A stretch of 64,000 bases of DNA, taken from assembly GCA_029718625.1 (NCBI GenBank), contig CM056376.1:80620541-80684540 (forward strand), in the 5' to 3' direction. The translations under genes were made by a program, and so were the position numbers. This document shows, in pieces, positions 35,159 to 45,679 of the stretch. How positions within the stretch are numbered: the stretch's first letter is position 1; every line of letters begins with the position of its first letter. The DNA is from Synaphobranchus kaupii. Taxonomy: Eukaryota > Chordata > Actinopteri > Anguilliformes > Synaphobranchidae. The notes beneath the pieces were generated by a model. It saw only the letters and a program-made list of their open reading frames with translations. It was not told the DNA's origin and made no database searches.

Positions 35159-36368
35159 ATCAGATCAAAAACGTCTATGACGTTAAAAAAAACCCAAGTT
35201 ACTCACGCATAGCCTACATAGCACTGTCCATAAGTTCTTAATTCCAACTTGCAAAAACTAGGCCTGCCTTTAAAAGTCTTGATATCAAAATGTGGCCAAG
35301 TTACAACTAACAATATTGCCTATCGTAGCTCACACTAAATAAACTAGCTCTATTCCAAAGCAATGCTATCCAAACTTTCCTAAATTATTTAATGCAACTT
35401 GGCCCTATGTTTCTTCATCTTACCATCTCAAGAGAATGTGGTCAATGAAACTGTATGTGCCACATCAAACTGCAAAATGAAAATAATTTATAGTGGAAAT
35501 ACTCTGATTCAGATGTGATGCACTTAGAAATTAAACAGAAAAATGACTACACTATAGGGCATGGTTGAACAATTGTCTGCATCCACTGCTTTTGGTCTAT
35601 GAAAAGCACAGAATGAATAAAATGTATTATTATTATTATTATTTATTTATTTGGATTTCTATCAAAACCTGTGTGGTCCTACAGAGCATAGATATCCTTG
35701 TGTTCACAAAATTTTGTTTGCAAATATCATAACTACTATTATGTTAAGAAAATTGGTACTATTACTTATTTGCCACCATCTGACCCACAAACATGTCTGG
35801 ATACGTTTCTAAAAATACTGTATGTACGCTATTTTCTAGGTAAAAATATTACTAATTTGTATCTGTATTTATTTATTCATCACCCCTTTCTCTATTGTAC
35901 ATGATGTTTCTTGATATAAATATGTTTGTGAATTGTAAAGAATTCTGTAGCAGCAGTTAACATTTTAAAACCTGTACATTTTCTAAAGTAAACTTGCCAA
36001 CAAAGTACAACCATATCCTTTCTGGAGTATAATTATTCATCAACTGTTAAAAACATTCATTGAAATCATATGTTGTTCCATTAAGCACAATCTCTTCACA
36101 TGCAAAGATGAAGAAACACAGGGCCAAGTTGCAATAAATAATTTAGGAAAGTTTGGATAGCATTGCTTTGGAATAGAGCTAGTTTATTTAGTGTGAGCTA
36201 CGATAGGCAATATTGTTAGTGGTAACTTGGCCACATTTTGATATCAAGACTTTTAAAGGCTGGCCTAGTTTTTGCAAGTTGGAATTAAGGACTTATAGAC
36301 AGCGCTATATAGGCTATGCGTGAGTAACTTGGCTTTTTTTTTTACGTCGTAGACGTTTTTGATCTGAT
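35159..36368. repeat. Fold-back element with ~263-bp inverted arms (copy A)
   Basis: Left arm 35159-35421 and right arm 36105-36368 are inverted copies of each other, with termini ATCAGATC and GATCTGAT and a 683-base loop. No coding region is present. The equivalent in copy B has its loop interrupted by the Gypsy element. Confidence 0.85.
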
Positions 36369-36408
36369 AGTAATTATAAGCCTGAGCAGTTCTTCTTCAG
36401 TGGAGGGA

Positions 36409-36436
36409 GGTTTTTGTATGGGTCTGTATCACTGTG
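36409..36436 (-). promoter_or_regulatory. Recombination signal (12-bp spacer) of V2
   Basis: Heptamer CACAGTG, spacer ATACAGACCCAT and the fully consensus nonamer ACAAAAACC on the minus strand. It is a better nonamer than that of V1. Confidence 0.93.
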
Positions 36437-36954
36437 TGAGTGTAAACTGAGCGTGCTGCTGACAGTAGTAATCTTCAGCCTGGACTCCACTGATTTTCAG
36501 CAATGAGTTGGTTCCAGACCTGCCATCAGAGAATCGGGCTGGAGTCCCTGACACTCTGCTACCCACAGAGCTGAACAGGAGTTTAGGAGATTCTCCAGGT
36601 CTCTGCAGATACCAGGCTAGACTACTGGTAAGACCAGTGCTGCTAGACCTGCAGTTGAGAGTGACACTCCCTCCAACAGTGACAGATTCCACTGTGGGAC
36701 TTTGAGTCAGGATGATATCAGCGTTGGTCCCTGGGAATAAAACAAAAATATCAGCTCAATCATTGCTACTTTAAACCGGCTGTAACACTGAAGACAATTT
36801 GATTTAATTTTCAATCACTAAAAGTTATTCCACTCCAGTAAAGAGATGATGAATATTCTCTGAATGAAAAGCAATCCCAGTGGTAAAGTGGACAGAGGTT
36901 CTTACCATGAACAGAGATTAAGAGTGTGAAGAGGAGCAGTCCCAGTGCAGCCAT
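36437..36954 (-). CDS. Immunoglobulin light-chain V segment V2, kappa-type, with a 3-residue framework deletion
   Basis: Leader exon 36954-36906 and V exon 36730-36437, with the same splice sites and phase as V1. The domain keeps LNCRSS, LAWYLQRPGE and YYC, and the reading frame is open into the recombination signal. The exon is 294 nt against 303 in V1: nine bases are missing just before the second cysteine, so AEDAGDYYC is reduced to AEDYYC. The lost bases lie between two GAT triplets, consistent with slippage. This removes a turn before strand F that V domains normally need, so folding may fail; V2 could be an open-frame pseudogene. The CDR3 stub is QQHAQFTL. Confidence 0.88.
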
Positions 36955-37033
36955 GCTCTACCGAAACGTGTCAGAGACTGAGAAAGTGCTCAACTGTTCC
37001 AAGCATTAAGCTCCTCGGCAATGAAGGCTGCAG

Positions 37034-37083
37034 ATTTATAACTGCTGAAGTGTGGAGCACTGAGGCAGGGCAGGTATGCAAAT
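37034..37083 (-). promoter_or_regulatory. V2 promoter: octamer and TATA
   Basis: Octamer ATTTGCAT (37083-37076) and TTATAAAT (37041-37034), at the same distances from the leader ATG as in V1. Confidence 0.88.
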
Positions 37084-38080
37084 CTTTGGCCTGTAAGCAA
37101 ATCTCTGACACACAGTTTGTTGAGTCTGAGGTATGAACAACACATGTTAGTGTGTGCAAAGGCTTTGATACTTAAATTTAAAAGGGTGGGCAAAGTATTA
37201 AAAGATTGTTGGGAAAAACTGCATCGATTCTGGAGAGTGCAGACAAGTATTGAATGTGCTGTCCTCCAAAACTGAAGTTGCCACCACTTCTTGTCGCACC
37301 AGTTTGCAAGTCCAGCTTGTGCAGACATGAAATATAGAAATACACTTTATGTGCAGCTCCACAGGAGGACTGACAAGCACTCAGGCAACAGGGGTCGCCA
37401 TTGAGCAATGGCCAGTAATCCCAGCCTAAACTGAAACCCTCCCATGTCTTGGTGATTAGAGACACAAGAGCCAATTGTGTGTTGCCTTGCAGGGCTGCCT
37501 CCCACAGTCAACACGGCCTCTGGATTCAATACCAGACCACTGGGCTCATCCATGCAGTAGACCAGTGCCTTAACAGGATGAGCTGAGAAAAATGAAACTG
37601 AAACATGCTGCATGAAAACGTGGCATCATGAAAAAATGTATTTAAATTAATTCTGGCATGGTAACTTCCTGACTTCCTAACTTCCATGTCAACTCGTCAT
37701 ATATACCCTAAAGAAAGCACTGAATGAGCTGGGGTTTGTCATACAAAAATATTTTTCACAAAATTGACTTACTTTCAGGGTGGCATTTTCATCAGAATGT
37801 TTTCTGGGCAGCCTAATTGTTAAGAGATTATTCCAAAAATATGTGACTTATTTAATTTTAAAAAATGCCCTCTTGTAACAACGCTTTACAAAAAAAATCT
37901 TATGATTCACATTAAAACCAGAATAAATACTTTATAATGAGGCAGTTCCCATGGACAGAAAATCCAGTGGCTTCTGTACCATGTTTGATTCTCCATCTTT
38001 GGTTTTCAGATTTGAAAGGGGAGATCTGGTACCCTCTTATGGCCATTATATGTAATTACAGCAACTATGATATCCAACCA

Positions 38081-38872
38081 TTAAAGCACAACTGGACTTT
38101 GGTAGAACTTTGTGTTGTGTAGTTACCTAGCCATGAGTCCAAATAGTGGCGAAATATGTTCATTAGTTGCCCTGTGCTCCCCTGGGGTGATAATCCAGAA
38201 TAGGGTACTTGTCGCTCTCCATTCACTTCTATAGGGCAGCTAAAACGGTCTCAAAATGCCACTTTTTGCACGTATACGACCGGGAAAGAAGCGGATTCTG
38301 TCAATACAAAAAATAACCAGTCCTCGTAGGCTACGTATTTTTTTTGTGTAATTAAAATTATTTATAAAGTACTATTTTCTTCAATGTTGTTAGCAAGCTT
38401 CCAGAAAAGACTACCAAAATGTCGGCAGGTCGAACCCGGTCGGACCATATAGCCTACTAGTACTAGGAATGTTTGCTTTGGAAATTTGGACCAATGAGTG
38501 GTTTCTGACGCATCGGCCCATTAACGCTGTTTCTGGCACAAGAACATAGCATACCTACCGGATATACGTTCCAAATAAAATACAAAAAAGCAAGAAAAGG
38601 GCCATTGAATTAAAAAAATAAATACGTACGAGGACTGGTTATTGTTTGTATTCACAGAATCCACTTCTTTCGCGGTCGTATAAGTGCTAGAAGTGTCATT
38701 TTGAGACCGTTTTAGCTGCCCCATAGAAGTGAATGGAGAGCGACAATACCCTATTCTGGATTATCACCCCTGGGGAGCGCAGAGCAACTAATAAACATAT
38801 ATTATTTGGATTCATATGATGGCCAGGTAATTACACAACCCAAAGTTCTACCAAAGTTCAGTTGTGCTTTAA
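38081..38872. repeat. MITE with ~260-bp inverted arms at TTAA (copy 2)
   Basis: Arms 38081 to about 38343 and about 38611-38872 are inverted copies around a 270-base core. The ends TTAAAGCACAACTG and CAGTTGTGCTTTAA suggest a piggyBac-type TTAA target. Same family as 31916-32482. No coding capacity. Confidence 0.75.
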
Positions 38873-39512
38873 ACTTCTCCCATGATATTTATCATATACA
38901 TGTTTTTGTACACGTACTCACAGCACTTATTACCTGAAACTGTAATTCTTATTTCTGGAAACAAATGAAATAGCGTACCTTAAAAGTAGTAAATCTTCAA
39001 ACAAGCATAAATCATGATCTTAGCTTTGATGCAGTGAGCCTTGCAGCTAATAAATATACACATCCCCTCGGATAATGCTGACATCCATTCTGCTGTAAAT
39101 CATGAAAATGTAATGTTGATTCCAATTTCTTTAAGGCTAGTCTTAAATATTCCACAGGGGATGTGTATAGTTTTGTGTTGCTCATTCACGACAAGTGACA
39201 CTGGTATTGATCCCAACAATTCCAGTATAATTTTCATGCAAGGTAGACAGAGTAAGACTTTCGCACTAGTTATAAAAACACAAGACAATTTATATAGCTT
39301 TAGTCTAGGTATTCATTGTGAGAATTAATATAATATTAATACATTTAATACTGTTAATATACATATTTCCAAGGGAAAGGACCATAATGAAAATGAGTAG
39401 AACAGCATTGTTCTCACAAAATTCCAAACAATGTTAAATATAAAAACATGTAGTTTGCTAAAAAATGTGATTAATATCAAAACAAAACATAATGCTATTA
39501 ATTCCAGTGTTG
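38873..39512. other. Intergenic, nothing recognised
   Basis: AT-rich; only chance frames. Confidence 0.4.
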
Positions 39513-40980
39513 TCATGGGTATTTGCAGCCCCTGCTGTTTCTGCGGTCGTCCTTTTTGGAGTCGTCGGGACGCTCTATCGGATTTTTTCCACCTCCGTTC
39601 CGGTATTTGTAGCTTACCTGACAATTATTCGCTACACCTGTTTTGCATTTCCTACCGGCTGTAAATAGCCTAGGACAGTGGTCCTCAACCCTGGTCCTGG
39701 GGACCCCCTGTGTATGCTGGTTTTCGTTCCAACCACAATTCCAATACTTGAATTTTAACAAGCTGTTTTTCTTAATTAGGTGTTTTTAATGTTTAGAGGG
39801 ACTATTTACATTCTTAAGCCACATTAAGAATGTTAGTAATAGCTATGCATGCCATGAAGAATAAAAGTCCAATATTCACATTGTGCTGTATTGTAAACAA
39901 TTAAAAGGAGGTAAAAAATGTTTTAACTGATCAAATTAAAGACTGAGGTGAATCAATTGGCTCATAATTGGTGAAATTGTGGACACATGGCCACTAAAAC
40001 TAACCGTTTGGTAAATAATGAAGAATTCAAAGACAAAGCAAATGATAAAGAGCCAAACCTGCATTGTGTTAACAAGTTTAAGGAAAAAATTATGAAGGAA
40101 CTTAAACTTGTGTTCAATTACCTAATTAGGAGCCTATTCACCTGAGTTCTTACCTCTTCTTTGTAATTGTTTGCAATATAACCCAATGAGCATAATGAAC
40201 ATGGGATTTTTTTTTCTTCAAAGCATGCATAGCTATTGCTAACATAACGTGGCTTAAGAGAGTAAAGAGTTTAAAGTGTTCTCTCTATACAATTAAAACA
40301 CCTAATTAAGAAAAAATAACAGCTTGTTAAAATTCTGGTATTGCAATTGTGGTTGGAACGAAAACCAGCATACACAGGGGGTCCCCAGGACCAGGGTTGA
40401 GGACCACTGGCCTAGGACTTCCGCATTTCCGACACTTCGATATTGTCTTTGCTATGTTGACAACGAAGTCGGTAAGGTAAAAGATTTGGTCGCTGCATGT
40501 CTGGTTCGTACGAATAGGAAACGCAGCAAGTCCGGTTTAGAGTTAGGAGAAAGATTTATTTTAGTCTTTTTCTTTCCTTTCTCTTTATCCTTTGTACTCT
40601 TCTGCCAGTTACCTTTGTGTTCAGCTCGTTTTCACCTAGAGCTGTAGGTAACAGGTTCTAGTTTCATTTTCATTCTCTCGCCCGCTTTTACAGGGCGTTT
40701 CTTTTGTTTTGTTTCACTACCTCTTGTTACGGCTAATTATTTAGTGCGTGAGGTTATTTTGTTAGTTATTCTCGCTGTTTATCGAGATCGCCTCAGTTTT
40801 TTGAGGTTGCTTTATTTTGCCATGTGCTAGGGAAGTTTTGCTCCCGATCCTGTGTTATCCCAGTCCTGGTGCGGCTATTTCCGCGTTTTGTGGCGTATCT
40901 CTCTTGATACACTTTGAGAAATCCTTGTCGGTCGCGTTTGGTTCTCCCGAACCTTACACTCCCCCTTTACACAGTGATAA
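39513..40980 (+). mobile_element. Probable 5' region of a LINE (or LTR), split by a hAT MITE
   Basis: T-rich sequence from TGTCATGGG at 39512 up to the start of endonuclease homology near 41000. It is interrupted by the MITE at 39676-40409. A related stretch occurs at 43467-44004 and 54046-54271 (shared TCTGCGAGTTT and CCTTACAC patterns there). The TG...TTACA appearance would also fit an LTR. Position directly before an endonuclease fragment favours a LINE 5' UTR. Confidence 0.45.
39676..40409. mobile_element. hAT-type MITE with long terminal inverted repeats
   Basis: Target duplication GCCTAGGA (39668-39675 and 40410-40417), 8 bp as for hAT. Termini are CAGTGGTCCTCAACCCTGGT on both sides in inverted orientation, and the inverted similarity extends about 150 bp inward. 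Length 734 bp, no transposase. Confidence 0.88.
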
Positions 40981-40999
40981 TACTACCTTGAAATTTGCT

Positions 41000-41530
41000 T
41001 ACTAAATATAAGGTCCCCTAACTCTAAAGCAGCTCTTGTAAACAAATTAATCTCTGATTGCTGACCGCCTCTTCTCTGAGCGTATTGCCCTTGTGACAGT
41101 CTATAGGCCCCCCGGCCTATACTATGGTTTTATTCATGAATTTGTAGAATTTCTTTCTCACTTAGTGGTAAATTGTGACAAAGTGGTGATATTAGGTGAC
41201 TTTAACCTTCACTTTGAAAATGCAGATGATCCTTTTACATCTGAATTTGTGACTATATTAGAATCAATTGGCTTTACTCAAAATGTTGTCAGCCCCACAC
41301 ATTATTGCAGTCTTACTTTAGACCTGGTCTTAAGGTTTGGTATTGATATATAATGTTGAAATTCACAGATATAATCTTGTTTTGTCTGACCATTTCCTTA
41401 TTACACTGCATGTAGAATTAGCCAACTCTGTAGCATCTGAATCTAGGATGTATACAGGTTGCACTGTATCTAAACTTCCTCCACTGCTAGGAACTTTATT
41501 CATATGCTACCTGAATATTTTTATTTAGAC
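41000..41530 (+). pseudogene. LINE endonuclease fragment (CR1/L2/Rex type)
   Basis: Near 41005 the frame reads LLNIRSPNSKAALVNKLISD, the typical start of this endonuclease type. After an internal deletion, 41093-41353 gives VYRPP and VVILGDFNLH with the DFN catalytic box. A further shifted piece, 41337-41528, holds LVLSDHFLITLHVEL with the SDH box. All three landmarks of an APE-type endonuclease are present in order but in different frames, and the RT is missing. Confidence 0.8.
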
Positions 41531-43044
41531 ATTTCAGCTAGCTCCTCGTCAAACGATGATCTGATGTATTGCTCCATTAAAATGTAAAAAAGTAATTGAG
41601 AAGAGGCTTGCCCTATAGTGACCAACACGCAGGCTCGTAAACAAAAGTCCCATCAACTGGAATGCAAATGGTGTTCCACTAAACTTCAGGTATTCCACTT
41701 GGCCTAGAAAGAGTCTTGAAAGCATGCTCTCTCCAATACTATGTCCTCTTATTTTGCAAAGCTTATACAAGCAAATATGAATAGTCCCCAGTTTCTATTC
41801 AAAATGTAACTAAAAATCATAACATATCATAACTAAATATCACTTAATATATCATCAATTTATGAACATTAACTCACAGTTAAATCAGACATTAAGTCAC
41901 CTGTCATCAAATTAGCTGTAAACCAGTTAAGTGGACAAAAGCTTCTCAGAACATCAGTGGCAGATTCATCCATTTTGGGTCCCCAATCAAAGCTCAGTTT
42001 TGGGGCCCCCAAAACTCCCCCTGACAGTGTGCTGTCAAAGCTTTTCCCTTTTAAAGCTACTGTACATAAACAAAGCAACTGTATTTCAAAGTTAAAGTGG
42101 TAGCAATCCCGTGGGTCCACAATCTGATCTGTGTCTGTCCAGAGCAGATGGGCAGACGATGTTTGCCCCCTACTGGTGATCGCTGGGCCACAGTGGAAGA
42201 GTCCAGGCCCGCCCTCCCCACCTCCTCTCGAGTCCTGCTCTGGCTGGGGGTCCAGTCGTCAGCTTAGCAGCTTCTGACACAGATCTGTTCATTCCCTCCT
42301 ACACTCTCCCCGTTTGAAAAAATCTTGGTGACTTGGATGTGCTTGGGACGATAACAAATCAAATGTTGCAACAATAATGTACTGAAAACCAGTTTTATTC
42401 ACCCATGTTATGCGCAGTAACATTAATCAATGAGGACCTGCAGTGGGTGAGATATTAAAAATAATGTCAGTATCTCATATTTATTGTTATTTAATGTCAT
42501 GCAAGTCTAGCTACGTCTTCCTGCTTCTCTAGAAAAACGTAATGCTTATCATTTAGCAGTTTTGATGTGTGCTCACTGCTTAAGTGTCCAATCTGAAGCA
42601 ATATGAGGTTTTTATAACTATATAAACATATTATGAAGGAATGAAGGAAAGCATTATAACTGGCTCATAATTAAGTATCTGTTAATTGGAGCACCACTGT
42701 GAGTTACTGCTGATTGTATTCTGGTGACTATATTTCACTATTATTTTTATTGTTCAGCACAATCTGTAGGTAGATGATTCAACACAAAATAAGCGTATTA
42801 AATTTTATTTATGAAAATGAATAATTAAATGAATCATTTGTGCCTCCCCACTCAAAAAATACGATCATTCAATATCTCATGAATACTTTCAGATGACCAA
42901 AGTTACTGTAAATCATACATGTTTTCCATTTCTTTCCACTCATTCACTTTGCTGTTGAGTTTCCTGAAGTAGGTATTCCATCTGCAAAACTGTACCAATT
43001 TGACTTTATTTTCTTTGCAGGTTTGTCAGTGAGCCAGCACAGAC
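41531..43044. other. Intergenic, nothing firmly recognised
   Basis: Mostly AT-rich. A GC-rich patch at 42130-42260 has no gene I can identify. Confidence 0.4.
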
Positions 43045-43466
43045 ACCCTGGGCTCTATTGCGACCATCTTAGAGGATGGTCTAAAACGCATGGCGCAAGT
43101 GCATTCAGGGCGTGTCCAACTCCACTTTTGCTAGTTAGAGGGTGCATATTTTGAGTGCAAAGTAAGATGCAAGGTTCAAATGGGCTAAACTTAGCCTCTT
43201 CATTAATTATAGGTGTGTCTTGGGTGTAATATGCAATAAACCAATCAGTGTCATCTCCCATTCCCTTTAAAAGCCAGCTTGGCGGATTGCTAATATAATG
43301 TCGGATTTAATAAGACTGCAAAAAGAGCAATTTACAGCTGGCGAGTGTGCAAAGTTAAAGTGTGCAAGCAAGGAAGAGCCTATATCCATATCAATATTAG
43401 AATCAATATTATTTGGACTAACCATTATGATATAATAACGGAAAACAGGAAAATATTTTCCATTTG
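43045..43466. repeat. Possible PIF/Harbinger-type MITE remnant
   Basis: Contains GCAATAAACCAATCAGTGTC and CCCTTTAAAAGCCAGCTTGG, phrases typical of a dispersed fish MITE in my memory. Borders and terminal repeats could not be fixed. Confidence 0.3.
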
Positions 43467-44004
43467 TCACGGTTTCGCAGGCTGCCGTCCCTTCTCTGCT
43501 GAGGCTGCTTTCGCAGCTTTGGGCCGGCGTCTGTGCCGTGTTTTTCCACTTCCCGGCAATTATTGTTCTCACATGTTCAGGGTGTTCCGCCGGCTATATC
43601 TACACTGCGTCTTCCGGTCTCTGCGCTTTTGTGTCTTACTTTGCCACCTAAAGCCAGGTATTGCGGTATAGGAAAAGGGACCACTTTGCTTTAAAAGCTT
43701 TTGCAATGAAAGTAACGCAGGACTTGCTTAGTGCTCTTAGAGATTCCTTATAGGATTTAGCTTTTCTCTCATTGGCACTTTCTATTCCTAGCTTTGGTTT
43801 TCCTTTCTGTCCTCTTAGAGGCAATAACTTTCTTTTCTTTTTTTCTTTGTTACCTCTTTACTTAAGCTCTTTCGTAGAATATAGAGCTAGAGGTAATTTC
43901 TTTTCTTCCTTTCTTTTCTGCTCGGATCTGCGAGTTTTTCGCCCACTTCTCTGGGTCGCTATTCTTTCTCTTTGTTTCTGTTGCCTCTTATTTTTAGCTC
44001 TTTC
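43467..44004 (+). repeat. LINE 5'-UTR-like or LTR-like segment, left part
   Basis: Starts TGTCACGGTTTCGC and shares CTCGGATCTGCGAGTTTTTCGCCCA with 54079 onward. The composite repeat copy B begins right after it. It may be one element split by that insertion, but both halves carry the shared stretch, so two separate fragments are also possible. Confidence 0.4.
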
Positions 44005-44468
44005 ATTGGGATGGCAGGTATGCCATCCGCTAAGTTACGGCTTGGCGGGGCATGCCCCATACCTATACAGCACCGAGAGTTTGGCACTTTTCAGGGTTTC
44101 CTACAGAAGTAACCACAATGACCATAGACTCTCAACCCTTAAAAACATTGACTTCTGTATGTTCTGACCTCATGTAACCACACAGCATTCAGATACAACT
44201 TCACACATCCACACAATAAAGCCCCAATCTTGGGTTATTTTGCCGTTTTTCTTCTTCTTCTTCTTATTCTTATTCTTCTTATTCTTCTTCCCATTTTCCT
44301 GCCAAATTGCCTGCCTTCGTCGCGATGTTATCCAATGGGGAGAATTATTCTTTGAGCGTATGGTCCCTATACCTGCTCATCAAACTTATCGTCCAATAAA
44401 AACGCTTCATAGTAATGTTTTTTAATGTTAATATAGCTAATGGCTTCATGCTTTCCAAGAAGCCACTG

Positions 44469-44523
44469 TGGCTTAGTGGTTAAAACTGCAGTTTATCACA
44501 CAGTGGATAGTGGGTTCGAGCCC
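44469..44523 (+). promoter_or_regulatory. tRNA-like pol III promoter (A and B boxes), copy B
   Basis: A box TGGCTTAGTGG (44469-44479) and B box GGTTCGAGCCC (44513-44523), both unchanged from copy A while bases between them differ. Confidence 0.6.
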
Positions 44524-44664
44524 AGCAGGGCACATGTGTATTTTCCACAAAAACAATGTGCAACTGTTAAGTTCTTTTCATTTCTTAGACTGTTATTATT
44601 TTCACATTGACACATTAACGTATTTTTTAAAAAAAAGGCAAAACAGGTTTACAATATTAACTGT

Positions 44665-44856
44665 TCAATGTTTCACTTGTATTATATCACACCCTCCCCA
44701 AACCAGACGCTCGCTTTTGTCTGGTTTGGGGAGGGTGTTCCGCTCTGCTCTTGCGGTCATGACTGACTGACTGTGAAAACCCCTTGCCTCTGCCAACATT
44801 TCATTATTCATTAATTTCTTCACTTCAGCTCTGTTCACTTTATCCTTTTCACACAT
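44665..44856 (-). other. 63-codon open frame conserved in both composite-repeat copies (copy B)
   Basis: Same length and start as 33898-34089, three residue differences, no stop. It includes the perfect hairpin 44689-44738. Function unknown; chance is possible. Confidence 0.35.
44689..44738. other. 50-nt perfect hairpin, copy B
   Basis: Twenty-base arms around the loop GCTCGCTTTT, all twenty pairs matched; partner of 33922-33971. Confidence 0.88.
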
Positions 44857-45679
44857 AACACAAGGTCACCATAAAATTAACTACTAGGAAAATTAAGAAT
44901 TTATGATAACAGCCTACATAAAGAATTGAAGATAGCCTCTTTTAAGCTGCAAGCCTTTAAGCGATCGGATTTATAAACCGCCAATTCCCCAAACATATCT
45001 GATTCATGGTTAGTCACTTATAAATAAATAGATAGCCTCCGAATGTGGCTCTAGTCTACGCTACTCTGCTGATAATGCAGCTTACTGCAAACACTTTTAA
45101 TTATTATAATAATAATAAGAAGAAGAAGAAGAAGAATCTCTGGTATGTACTTTCTTAGTAGTATCTACTGTTTTCTTTCTTGTGTGCTGTCTGTAATAGG
45201 ATAACTGTTCTCATTCTTGTCAATAGAGGGCGATATGGTTAAGCGAATGTCTGCATACATTTCTTTGGAATGCATGTCTCTCTCCGTGTTTATCTTCATG
45301 CATTATTCATCATTACTTAGCTATAAAAAATAAGTGATATCAGATCAAAAACGTCTACGACGTAAAAAAAAAGCCAAGTTACTCACGCATAGCCTACATA
45401 GCGCTGTCCATAAGTTCTTAATTCCAACTTGCAAAAACTAGGCCTGCCTTTAAAAGTCTTGCTATCAAAATGTGGCCAAGTTACAACTACCAATATTGCC
45501 TATCGTAGCTCACACTAAATAAACTAGCTCTATTCCAAAGCAATGCTATCCAAATTTCCTAAATTATTTAATGGAACTTGGCCCTGTGTTTCTTCATCTT
45601 ACCATCTCAAGAGAATGTGGTCAATGAAACTGTATGTGCCACATCAAACTGCAAAATGAAAATAATTTATAGTGGAAAT

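Larger units (their letters stand above)
33249..36368. mobile_element. Composite repeat, copy A
   Basis: It starts near GGGATGGCAGGTATGCCATCC and runs to the fold-back arm end at 36368, where it abuts the V2 unit. It is similar over most of its length to 44005-45679 plus 53263-54034. Copy A has about 590 bases (34412-35001) and about 115 bases (near 35725-35860) that copy B lacks. No transposase was recognised, so the class is unknown. Confidence 0.75.
36367..37825. repeat. V-segment duplication unit, copy 2 (partner 24291-25715)
   Basis: Direct duplicate of the V1 unit, starting at ATAGTAATTATAAGCC right where the fold-back element ends. The V1 unit keeps the uninterrupted flank here. Confidence 0.92.

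Noticed and set aside
43055..43261. Small minus-strand coding gene
   Set aside because: Lies in MITE-like dispersed sequence; no start context or homology.
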